From an uncultured Collinsella sp. (GTDB lineage Bacteria; Actinomycetota; Coriobacteriia; Coriobacteriales; Coriobacteriaceae): DNA of 5,298 nucleotides. How positions within the stretch are numbered: the first letter of the stretch is position 1; each line of letters begins with the position of its first letter. The DNA lies in contig CABULX010000133.1 of assembly GCA_902492545.1 (NCBI GenBank), forward strand, positions 1 through 5,298. The letters are read 5' to 3'. Made by a program: the position numbers and the translations under genes. Of this stretch, positions 1-4,833 are shown one piece after another. The notes below the pieces were generated by a model. It made no database searches, was not told the origin of the DNA, and saw only the letters and a list, made by a program, of their open reading frames with translations.

Positions 1-20
1 AAAAAAATCTGAAATAGTTC

Positions 21-48
21 TTGCATAGTTAGTTATATAAAGTATTAT
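21..48 (+). promoter_or_regulatory. Possible sigma-70-type promoter of the PTS/deglycase operon
   Basis: The first 50 bases are much richer in A+T than the genes that follow. TTGCAT at 21-26 and TATTAT at 43-48 are 16 bp apart; the -10 box matches TATAAT at five of six positions, but the -35 box matches TTGACA at only three. A start of transcription near 55 would leave a leader of about 45 nt before the ATG at 99. Several overlapping TATA-like hexamers (TATAAA at 36-41, TTATAA at 45-50) make the exact box uncertain. The upstream gene is not visible, so read-through from outside the window is also possible. Confidence 0.3.
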
Positions 49-57
49 AACGTCATG

Positions 58-78
58 GGATGAATGAAGGGTTCATCC
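58..78. promoter_or_regulatory. 7-bp inverted repeat in the leader, candidate operator
   Basis: GGATGAA (58-64) and TTCATCC (72-78) are perfect inverted arms separated by 7 nt. The dyad lies just after the candidate -10 box and 10 nt before the AGGAG ribosome binding site, which suits a repressor operator overlapping the transcription start. It could instead fold as a small RNA hairpin in the leader. No regulator gene is visible beside it, so its role is inferred from position and symmetry only. Confidence 0.35.
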
Positions 79-98
79 AAGTGAGTTAGGAGTAAGGG

Positions 99-1133
99 AT
101 GTTCAATTTCGATGAGCCTCGTTACGAGAAGGTTGTGAGCGATGCCCTCGCTCTCCGTCCTCAGATTGAGGCTGCCGTGGACAAGGTCTGCGAGCAGGGT
201 TATTCCAACATCTTCTTCATCGGCTGCGGCGGCACCTGGGCCCACACGCTCCCGATGAAGTATTGGGTCGAGACCACCACGGCCGACGTCGACGTCCACT
301 GCGAGATTGCCGCTGAGTTCCTCGCATGCCCGCCCAAGACCTTCAACAAGGACTCGGTCTGCGTCTTCTCCACCCGTACCGGCACCACTCCCGAGATCAT
401 CGAGGCCGCCAAGTTCTGCCAGGAGCAGGGCGCCCGCACGCTGATGTATGTCTCCAACGACAACACCCCGGCCACCGAGTACGCCGATTACAAGTTCTTC
501 AGCTTCGCCGAGGACGACGTTCTGTGCGAGGCCATCTACACCTACCAGATCACGCTGGTCGCCCGCTTCCTCAAGAACGCCGGCGCCTTCCCCAAGTACG
601 ACACCTTCATGGAGGAGTTCGGCAACATCGCTCCGTACCTCATCAAGGCGAAGGACGCTCAGGACGAGCGCTGCGCCGCCATGGCCGAGGACTTCAAGGA
701 CACCGACTACCACATGGTGATCGGCTCCGGCATGCTCTGGGGTGAGGCCTACGACTACGCCATGTGCATTCTCGAGGAGATGCAGTGGATCAAGACCAAG
801 TCCATCCACGCCGCCGAGTTCTTCCACGGCACCATCGAGCTGTGCGAGGAGGGCACGAGCCTCATCATGCTCTACGGCGAGGACGACACCCGTAAGCTCA
901 TGGACCGCGTGGACAACTTCACTCACATGCTCGCCGACGAGAAGGGCGTCCATGTCCGCGTGAACAAGTTCGACACCGCCGAGGTCGAGCTGCCGTTCAG
1001 CGACCCCGAGTTCCGTAAGATCGTCTCCCCGATGGTCACCTACACCATCACCGAGCGTCTGAGCTGCCATCTCGAGCACGTCCGTAACCACCCGCTCACC
1101 ACGCGTCGTTACTATCACCAGATGAACTACTAA
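99..1133 (+). CDS. Double-SIS sugar-amine-6-phosphate deglycase (FrlB/FraB/GfrF type)
   Basis: Predicted cytoplasmic enzyme of 344 aa, close to the roughly 340 aa of E. coli FrlB. Family members cleave phosphorylated Amadori compounds, for example fructoselysine-6-phosphate, to glucose-6-phosphate and the free amine. Two SIS domains are visible. The first carries FIGCGGTW (40-47) and the phosphosugar loop STRTGTT (91-97); the second, roughly 190-330, carries EFFHG (240-244). Glu227 and His243 are 16 residues apart, the same spacing as the catalytic Glu214/His230 pair I recall for Salmonella FraB, and the C-terminus (TTRRYYHQMNY) resembles the FrlB end (ERRYYGGLVEY). The start is well supported: AGGAG at 88-92 lies 6 nt before the ATG. 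Nearly all codons end in C or G, more strictly than in the two PTS genes downstream, suggesting high expression. The exact substrate (fructoselysine, glucoselysine, fructose-asparagine or another) cannot be read from sequence; a general SIS isomerase is the main alternative. Confidence 0.85.
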   Translation: MFNFDEPRYEKVVSDALALRPQIEAAVDKVCEQGYSNIFFIGCGGTWAHTLPMKYWVETTTADVDVHCEIAAEFLACPPKTFNKDSVCVFSTRTGTTPEIIEAAKFCQEQGARTLMYVSNDNTPATEYADYKFFSFAEDDVLCEAIYTYQITLVARFLKNAGAFPKYDTFMEEFGNIAPYLIKAKDAQDERCAAMAEDFKDTDYHMVIGSGMLWGEAYDYAMCILEEMQWIKTKSIHAAEFFHGTIELCEEGTSLIMLYGEDDTRKLMDRVDNFTHMLADEKGVHVRVNKFDTAEVELPFSDPEFRKIVSPMVTYTITERLSCHLEHVRNHPLTTRRYYHQMNY

Positions 1134-1154
1134 TCCTCTCAAATTGCTGCGGTT

Positions 1155-1193
1155 GTCTGCAGGCGAGCTGCGCAGAATGCCTCGCCTGCAGAC
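1155..1193 (+). promoter_or_regulatory. Perfect 13-bp intercistronic stem-loop
   Basis: GTCTGCAGGCGAG (1155-1167) and CTCGCCTGCAGAC (1181-1193) are exact inverted copies around a 13-nt loop. The hairpin fills most of the 81-nt gap between the deglycase stop codon and the EIIC start. The bases that follow contain only a three-T run, so it is not a standard intrinsic terminator. Its right arm ends 8 nt before the G-rich ribosome binding site of EIIC. Plausible roles are protection of the upstream mRNA 3' end, so that the soluble enzyme outnumbers the membrane subunits, or partial attenuation. The structure is seen; the role is inferred. Confidence 0.65.
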
Positions 1194-1214
1194 CTGTTTC
1201 TGGGGTTGATCGAA

Positions 1215-1988
1215 ATGGTTGTCCAGTATCTTCTAGTTGCACTGGTCGCATTTATTGCGTCCATGGACGAGCAATTATTTGGCATTACGATGCTTGGTCG
1301 TCCGCTGTTTACGAGCCTGTTTGTCGGCTTGATCCTTGGCGATGTCCAGCAGGGCGTTATCGTCGGCGCTGCTTTGGAGTCCATGTTCATGGGCGCCATT
1401 ATGGTCGGTGCGGCGGTTCCTCCCGAGGTCTATGCTTCCGGCGTGCTTGGCTGCGCGTTTGCCGTCATTACGGGTACGGGCACGGCAACTGCCGTCGCAC
1501 TCGCCCTTCCCGTCTCCGTCTTCCTTCAGGTGTGGCGCAACTTCTGCTACGCCGTTCCGGGTGCCTTTGCCTGCAAGAAGATCGAGACCGCTCTGGCAAA
1601 TCGTGATCTTGCCAAGGCGAATCTGTACCATCTGACCATCGTGCCGCTGTCGATTGGCATTCCGTCTGCACTGCTGGTGTTTTGCTCGCTGTTCTTTGGT
1701 GCCGACCTCATCAACAATGCGCTTAACGCTATTCCGCAGTTTGTGATGGACGGCCTCAACGTTGCGTCCGGCGTCATGGTCTGCATCGGCTTCGCTCTTC
1801 TTATTAGGACCATGGGCGACAACAAGCTGCTTCCTTGGCTGTTCATCGGCTTCATTATGGTCATCTACCTCAAGATGGACGTTGTCGGTGTTGCCGCTGC
1901 CGCTATCTGCGTCGCGCTGCTCCTGGCCTTCCGCGAGGGCTCGGCCGGTCCGCAGGCGGTTGCCGAGGATGAAGAGGAGGACTTCTAA
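1215..1988 (+). CDS. PTS mannose/fructose/sorbose-family transporter subunit IIC
   Basis: Integral membrane subunit of a mannose-family phosphotransferase transporter; with EIID it forms the sugar channel, taking phosphate from EIIA/EIIB. The 257-aa product is very hydrophobic from its N-terminus (QYLLVALVAFIA). It shows family signatures: the GD pair at 42-43, GAALESMFMG (51-60), and the proline pair with following PPEVYASGVLG (69-79). It ends in an acidic tail, AEDEEEDF (250-257), that should be cytoplasmic. The ATG at 1215 is preferred over an in-frame TTG at 1206 because GGGG at 1202-1205 lies 9 nt before the ATG but directly abuts the TTG. The gene follows the deglycase on the same strand with only the hairpin between and overlaps EIID by one base. 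Substrate is assigned from the neighbouring deglycase, not from EIIC itself. Confidence 0.92.
   Translation: MVVQYLLVALVAFIASMDEQLFGITMLGRPLFTSLFVGLILGDVQQGVIVGAALESMFMGAIMVGAAVPPEVYASGVLGCAFAVITGTGTATAVALALPVSVFLQVWRNFCYAVPGAFACKKIETALANRDLAKANLYHLTIVPLSIGIPSALLVFCSLFFGADLINNALNAIPQFVMDGLNVASGVMVCIGFALLIRTMGDNKLLPWLFIGFIMVIYLKMDVVGVAAAAICVALLLAFREGSAGPQAVAEDEEEDF
1974..1980 (+). promoter_or_regulatory. Ribosome binding site of EIID inside the EIIC coding end
   Basis: GAGGAGG lies 7 nt before the EIID ATG at 1988 and is within the codons for the acidic C-terminus of EIIC. The EIIC stop codon and EIID start share one base (TAATG). This arrangement favours translational coupling and would keep the two membrane subunits at similar amounts. 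Confidence 0.8.
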
Positions 1989-2836
1989 TGGCTACCCAGA
2001 ACACCGATCTCAAAGAGGCCAAGAAGGACGCGATTATGACTCCCGATATGTATCGGAGCATGTTCCTTCGCCAGTTTACGAGCCAGTGCTCGCAGTCGTA
2101 CGACAAGATGATGGCAATGGGCTTCATGTACACCATTCAGAAGCCCCTGCGAAAGATCTATCCCAACGACGACGATTACTATGCGGCGCTTGATCGCCAT
2201 ACCGAGTTCTTTAACATCACGCCTCATGTGCTTCCGTTTGTAGCCGGCCTAACGGTTTCGATGGAAGAGCAGGCGGCTGCCGATAAGAACTTCGACACGT
2301 CCTCGATTAACGCCATGAAGGTCGGCCTCATGGGACCGCTTTCCGGCATCGGCGATTCGTTCTACTGGGGTACGTTCCGCGTGGTCGCCGCCGGCATTGG
2401 TATTGGTATCGCTTCGACGGGCAACCCGCTCGGCCCCATCGTGTACGCGCTCATCTACTCCGTGATTAACTTTGCAACGCGTATCGTCGCCGCCCATCTG
2501 GGATACGACCTGGGAACCAAGTTCCTGCAGCAGTCCGAAGAGAACAACCTTATGTCTCGCATGACGCATGCTGCCGGCGTTCTCGGAATGACCGTTATCG
2601 GCGCCATGATTGCGGCACAGGTCTCGCTGTCCACGGCTTTGACCTTTGATGTGGGTGGTTCGGAGATTGTCCTGCAGGATCTGTTCGATTCGATCTTCCC
2701 CGGTCTGCTGCCCTTGCTGGCAACGTTCGCTTGCGTTGCCCTCTATAAAAAGGGTGTCAAGACCATTTGGATTATTATTGGCATCTTCGCGATCTGCATC
2801 ATCGGAACGGGCTTGGGAGTGTTCGCGGCGGCGTAA
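1988..2836 (+). CDS. PTS mannose/fructose/sorbose-family transporter subunit IID
   Basis: Second membrane subunit of the mannose-family transporter, 282 aa, a normal length for EIID. The family's hallmark stretches are present: RHTEFFNITPHVLPFVAGL (70-88), an SMEEQ segment just after it, and KVGLMGPLSGIGDSFYWGT (111-129). A long charged cytoplasmic N-terminal part (1-60) is followed by hydrophobic stretches at about 132-168 and 196-214, and two near the C-terminus (about 236-253 and 258-280), the last ending FAAA. The start is fixed by GAGGAGG at 1974-1980 and the one-base overlap with EIIC. It is the last gene of the operon: an intrinsic terminator begins 46 bases after the stop codon. No EIIA or EIIB gene follows, so the phosphoryl-transfer subunits must be encoded upstream of the window or elsewhere. 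Confidence 0.94.
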   Translation: MATQNTDLKEAKKDAIMTPDMYRSMFLRQFTSQCSQSYDKMMAMGFMYTIQKPLRKIYPNDDDYYAALDRHTEFFNITPHVLPFVAGLTVSMEEQAAADKNFDTSSINAMKVGLMGPLSGIGDSFYWGTFRVVAAGIGIGIASTGNPLGPIVYALIYSVINFATRIVAAHLGYDLGTKFLQQSEENNLMSRMTHAAGVLGMTVIGAMIAAQVSLSTALTFDVGGSEIVLQDLFDSIFPGLLPLLATFACVALYKKGVKTIWIIIGIFAICIIGTGLGVFAAA

Positions 2837-2881
2837 AGTTGACTGCTATGCTCGCGCGCTCGATAACTAACTGACCGTTTG

Positions 2882-2917
2882 AAAACGGGGTTCGGCGTAA
2901 GGCCGGCCCCGTTTTTT
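2882..2917 (+). terminator. Intrinsic terminator of the PTS operon
   Basis: AAAACGGGG (2882-2890) pairs perfectly with CCCCGTTTT (2907-2915), and the T-run continues to 2917. Inside, CGGC (2893-2896) can pair with GCCG (2902-2905) around a 5-nt loop, leaving a small bulge. The stem, G+C core and T-tract are typical of a rho-independent terminator for transcription from the EIID side. The 45 bases between the EIID stop and the hairpin hold nothing else that I recognise. Confidence 0.92.
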
Positions 2918-2939
2918 GTTTGAGGGATTTTCCGACCGT

Positions 2940-2956
2940 CCAATAATCCACGCTCG
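2940..2956. repeat. Left copy of a 17-bp repeat flanking the regulator segment
   Basis: CCAATAATCCACGCTCG here matches CCAATAATCGACCCTCG at 4756-4772 in 15 of 17 positions and in the same orientation. The two copies bracket the operator region and the AlbA_2-domain gene. The match could be a chance similarity or the remains of a duplicated target or junction. Nothing else in the flanks (no transposase, no terminal inverted repeats) supports a mobile element. Confidence 0.35.
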
Positions 2957-2969
2957 TCCATCACTCACG

Positions 2970-3043
2970 TATCTCTCATCTCTCATTTGTCACTAATACG
3001 AGAGATGGCACAAAGACGAGAGATAATTACGAGAGATAACTGA
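2970..3043. repeat. Operator-like 74-bp repeat, copy 1
   Basis: This block aligns without gaps to 3135-3208, with 65 of 74 positions identical. It contains half-sites in one orientation at 2970-2977 (TATCTCTC) and 2977-2984 (CATCTCTC), and a decayed one at 2988-2995 (TGTCACTA). Three in the opposite orientation follow at 3000-3007 (GAGAGATG), 3018-3025 and 3031-3038 (both GAGAGATA). The three-plus-three inverted layout suggests binding of several copies of a dimeric DNA-binding protein. It is the copy farther from the gene and its central dyad is the more degraded. Confidence 0.7.
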
Positions 3044-3059
3044 TCAGCAAAGAGACAGG

Positions 3060-3088
3060 CAATCATGGTATTGTCTCAATACTGATTG
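3060..3088. promoter_or_regulatory. Bulged inverted repeat between the two operator copies
   Basis: CAATCA (3060-3065) pairs with TGATTG (3083-3088), and GTATTG (3068-3073) pairs with CAATAC (3077-3082). This leaves a 2-nt bulge (3066-3067) and a 3-nt loop, giving 12 base pairs in all. It is unrelated in sequence to the GAGAGATA half-sites, so it may be a site for a second protein or a leader RNA hairpin if transcription starts upstream of it. No T-tract follows, so it is not a terminator. Confidence 0.4.
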
Positions 3089-3100
3089 TTCTACCAGCAA

Positions 3101-3110
3101 AAACATGTTT
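3101..3110. promoter_or_regulatory. 10-bp palindrome AAACATGTTT
   Basis: AAACATGTTT is a perfect palindrome in the A+T-rich spacer between the two 74-bp repeats. Ten-base palindromes are not rare in A+T-rich DNA, so this is noted as a possible protein-binding site on position alone. Confidence 0.2.
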
Positions 3111-3134
3111 AAATGAAACAAATGGCAGACATCT

Positions 3135-3208
3135 TATCTTTCATCTCTCACTTATCTCTAATATGAGAGATAGCAGTAAGATGAGAGATAATTACGAGAG
3201 ATAACTGA
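3135..3208. repeat. Operator-like 74-bp repeat, copy 2, proximal to the regulator gene
   Basis: This is the better preserved copy, ending 58 bp before the gene start at 3267. Half-sites are TATCTTTC (3135-3142), CATCTCTC (3142-3149) and TATCTCTA (3153-3160), then GAGAGATA at 3165-3172, 3183-3190 and 3196-3203. The inner pair forms a clear dyad: TATCTCT (3153-3159) and AGAGATA (3166-3172) with 6 bp between. A further partial match, GAGAGAC, follows at 3207-3213. The last 26 bp (3183-3208) are identical to copy 1. GATAAT at 3187-3192 resembles a -10 box, so the gene's promoter may lie within the repeat, but no good -35 box is 16-18 bp upstream. The layout fits autorepression by the downstream regulator. 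Confidence 0.7.
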
Positions 3209-3253
3209 GAGACGAAGGAAATCTATTCGCGGCATTCTCCGCCGGGCCGAGCG

Positions 3254-3259
3254 AAAGGA
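3254..3259 (+). promoter_or_regulatory. Ribosome binding site that decides the regulator start
   Basis: AAAGGA lies 7 nt before the ATG at 3267 but only 1 nt before the in-frame ATG at 3261. The spacing therefore favours 3267 as the true start, removing two residues from the longest reading. Confidence 0.6.
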
Positions 3260-3266
3260 CATGCAG

Positions 3267-4733
3267 ATGAACGAAAACGAGCTGACCGGTCTGCTCGAGT
3301 CTTTAAAGCGCATGGGCTCGGACGATCTTAACGTCGAGGTCAAGGAGAGCGCCACGACGCTTTCCCGCGACGTATGGGAAACGGTTAGCGCATTCGCGAA
3401 TACCGCTGGCGGAATTATCGTGCTCGGCGTGAGCGAGCGCGCGGGCTTTGTCCCGGTTGAGAACTTTGAGACCGAGAAGGTGCTCAACCAATTCGTAGCG
3501 GGCATGGGTGATGCCGGCGGTCGCGGAAAACTGGCCAATCCGCCCAAATACACCATTGAACGCGTGGAGCTCCAGGGCACCGTGGTTCTGGTCATCACGA
3601 TTGAGGAGCTCGACCCGTCGAGCAAGCCGTGTTATGTCATAGAGCGGGGCGCTCAAGGCGGCAGCTACAAACGCATCGATGACAAAGATGTTCCGCTCTC
3701 GTCGACCGAGGTCCTGTCCTTGTCATCGTATGAACGGACGAGCCCCAGTGATCGCGATGCAGTACCCGGCGCGGTCGCAGGCGATCTTGACGAGGCCCTG
3801 GTCGACCGCACGATAGAGCGTGCTTTCTCACTGACACCTCGTGCGATGCGCGGCGCGCCGGACAAGAAAACGAAGCTGGAGCGCCTGAATTTCCTCGACT
3901 CCCAGGGCAATGTCACTAAGGCCGGACTCCTGGCTGCGGGTGCCTATCCTCAGCAGTTCTATCCCAAGCTCTTTATCGATGTGGCGGTCTATGCCGGAAC
4001 GCAGAAGGGCGCGGCGGGGTCGTTGAGGTTCATGGACCGTACGATCTGCGAGGGAACGTTGGGCGAAATGATCTCGGATGCCGTCGCGGCAATCGCCAAG
4101 AATTTGCGGCGAACCTCGACGATCCAAGGCGTCTCGCGTGTCGACTCGCTGGAGATTCCCGAGGAAGTCCTACGCGAGGCAATCGCCAACGCCGTAATCC
4201 ACCGAGAATACGGAGATCGGTTCTGTGGGCAATCGATCGCTGTTGACGTTTTTGATGACCGTATCGAGGTGACGAACCCCGGCGGCCTATACGGAGGAAA
4301 GACTCGCGAGAACCTGTTTGACGGCAACTCCCGATGTCGCAATGCGACGCTTGTGAAGCTCATGTCGATTGTCCCGCTGCCGGATGGCGCAGGTTCGCCG
4401 GCTGAGGGCAATGGCTCGGGCATCCCGATGATGATCGATGCCATGCGCGCGCATGGTCTGGCCGAGCCCCTGTTCTGCCCGGGGTTCGATCGGTTCAAGG
4501 TCGTACTTTACCGTTCAAAGATCGAGCCGGTCGATCATGGCGGGGGCTTAATTGTGACGGCACTCAAACATTACGGCGAGCTGGGGACGCGTGAGCTGGC
4601 AGAGCGCACGGGGCTCACAATTTCCCAGGTTAGGTCGCGCGTCAACGCGCTCATTGCTCAAGGCGAGCTTGAGCCCACGGCGCCGGCGACGAGCCGCAAC
4701 CGCAAGTATCGACTGTTGGAGCGCGTGGAATAA
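3267..4733 (+). CDS. AlbA_2 (Schlafen-type) / GHKL-like ATP-binding / winged-helix putative regulator
   Basis: Predicted cytoplasmic 488-aa protein of the family often labelled ATP-binding protein or putative transcriptional regulator. Residues about 20-145 form an AlbA_2 domain: EVKES (24-28) and AFANTAGG followed by GV (42-55). A middle segment holds the family-typical TKAGLLAAGAYPQQFYPK. Residues about 295-415 resemble the RecG C-terminal-like ATPase module (HATPase_c_4): an N-box-like REAIANAVIHREY (303-315) with Glu304, Asn308 and His312, NPGGL (337-341), and a glycine loop GNGSGIP (381-387). Residues 429-486 form a winged helix, with recognition-helix candidate TISQVRSRVNALIAQGEL (451-468). 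The gene stands alone between a terminator and a convergent gene, behind two large operator-like repeats, which suggests autoregulation. Codon choice is looser than in the operon to the left (ATA and AGG occur), fitting low expression or acquisition. Target genes and ligand are unknown; a role in defence is possible for AlbA_2 proteins but nothing here shows it. Confidence 0.85.
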   Translation: MNENELTGLLESLKRMGSDDLNVEVKESATTLSRDVWETVSAFANTAGGIIVLGVSERAGFVPVENFETEKVLNQFVAGMGDAGGRGKLANPPKYTIERVELQGTVVLVITIEELDPSSKPCYVIERGAQGGSYKRIDDKDVPLSSTEVLSLSSYERTSPSDRDAVPGAVAGDLDEALVDRTIERAFSLTPRAMRGAPDKKTKLERLNFLDSQGNVTKAGLLAAGAYPQQFYPKLFIDVAVYAGTQKGAAGSLRFMDRTICEGTLGEMISDAVAAIAKNLRRTSTIQGVSRVDSLEIPEEVLREAIANAVIHREYGDRFCGQSIAVDVFDDRIEVTNPGGLYGGKTRENLFDGNSRCRNATLVKLMSIVPLPDGAGSPAEGNGSGIPMMIDAMRAHGLAEPLFCPGFDRFKVVLYRSKIEPVDHGGGLIVTALKHYGELGTRELAERTGLTISQVRSRVNALIAQGELEPTAPATSRNRKYRLLERVE

Positions 4734-4750
4734 ATGCGTTAGCGGACGAG

Positions 4751-4780
4751 GCGACCCAATAATCGACCCTCGATTGGCGC
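4751..4780. other. Imperfect hairpin between convergent genes
   Basis: AATCGA (4761-4766) and TCGATT (4770-4775) pair around a 3-nt loop. The stem can be lengthened by CC/GG (4756-4757 with 4776-4777) and GCG/CGC (4751-4753 with 4778-4780) with two small bulges. It lies between the regulator gene and a gene on the other strand, so a shared termination role is conceivable, but neither strand has a T-tract after it. The rest of 4734-4833 shows nothing I recognise. Confidence 0.3.
4756..4772. repeat. Right copy of the 17-bp repeat flanking the regulator segment
   Basis: CCAATAATCGACCCTCG differs from the copy at 2940-2956 at two positions. It overlaps the left part of the imperfect hairpin in the convergent gap. 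The two copies are 1816 bp apart and are the only sign that the regulator with its control region might be a discrete inserted unit. Confidence 0.35.
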
Positions 4781-4833
4781 CCACTAAGGTTAAGCGGTTG
4801 TTGCCCAGTTGACGGTGATGCTAAAGACTCGGC

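Noticed and set aside
10..26. TTGCAT at 21-26 as the -12 element of a sigma-54 promoter, as used by some mannose-family PTS operons
   Set aside because: The expected GG-containing -24 element is absent (TGAAAT at 10-15), so the essential dinucleotide is missing.
285..296. 12-bp palindrome GACGTCGACGTC
   Set aside because: It encodes Asp-Val-Asp-Val inside the deglycase gene and is explained by codon choice.
45..1142. Long open frame (365 codons) on the minus strand opposite the deglycase gene
   Set aside because: It mirrors the strongly G/C-ending codons of the sense gene; its product is a Leu/Gly/Val/Asp/Glu-rich sequence with no recognisable motif, while the sense frame has clear SIS motifs and a good ribosome binding site.
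1206..1214. TTG at 1206 as the EIIC start
   Set aside because: The only G-rich ribosome binding site (1202-1205) abuts it with no spacing, whereas it is 9 nt from the ATG at 1215.
3044..3134. A small peptide gene between the two operator modules
   Set aside because: The ATG at 3065 reads only six codons before a stop, and no frame with a ribosome binding site gives a peptide worth reporting.
2970..3208. CRISPR array or tandem minisatellite for the repeated GAGAGATA elements
   Set aside because: The elements are 8 bp with irregular spacing and both orientations, and there are only two larger units 165 bp apart; there are no regular spacers and no cas genes.
3261..3266. ATG at 3261 as the regulator start
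   Set aside because: AAAGGA ends 1 nt before it, too close for initiation; the ATG at 3267 has a 7-nt spacing.
3158..3656. Minus-strand open frames overlapping the operator region and the start of the regulator gene
   Set aside because: Their products show no motifs and they lie opposite a well-supported gene; they are shadow frames.
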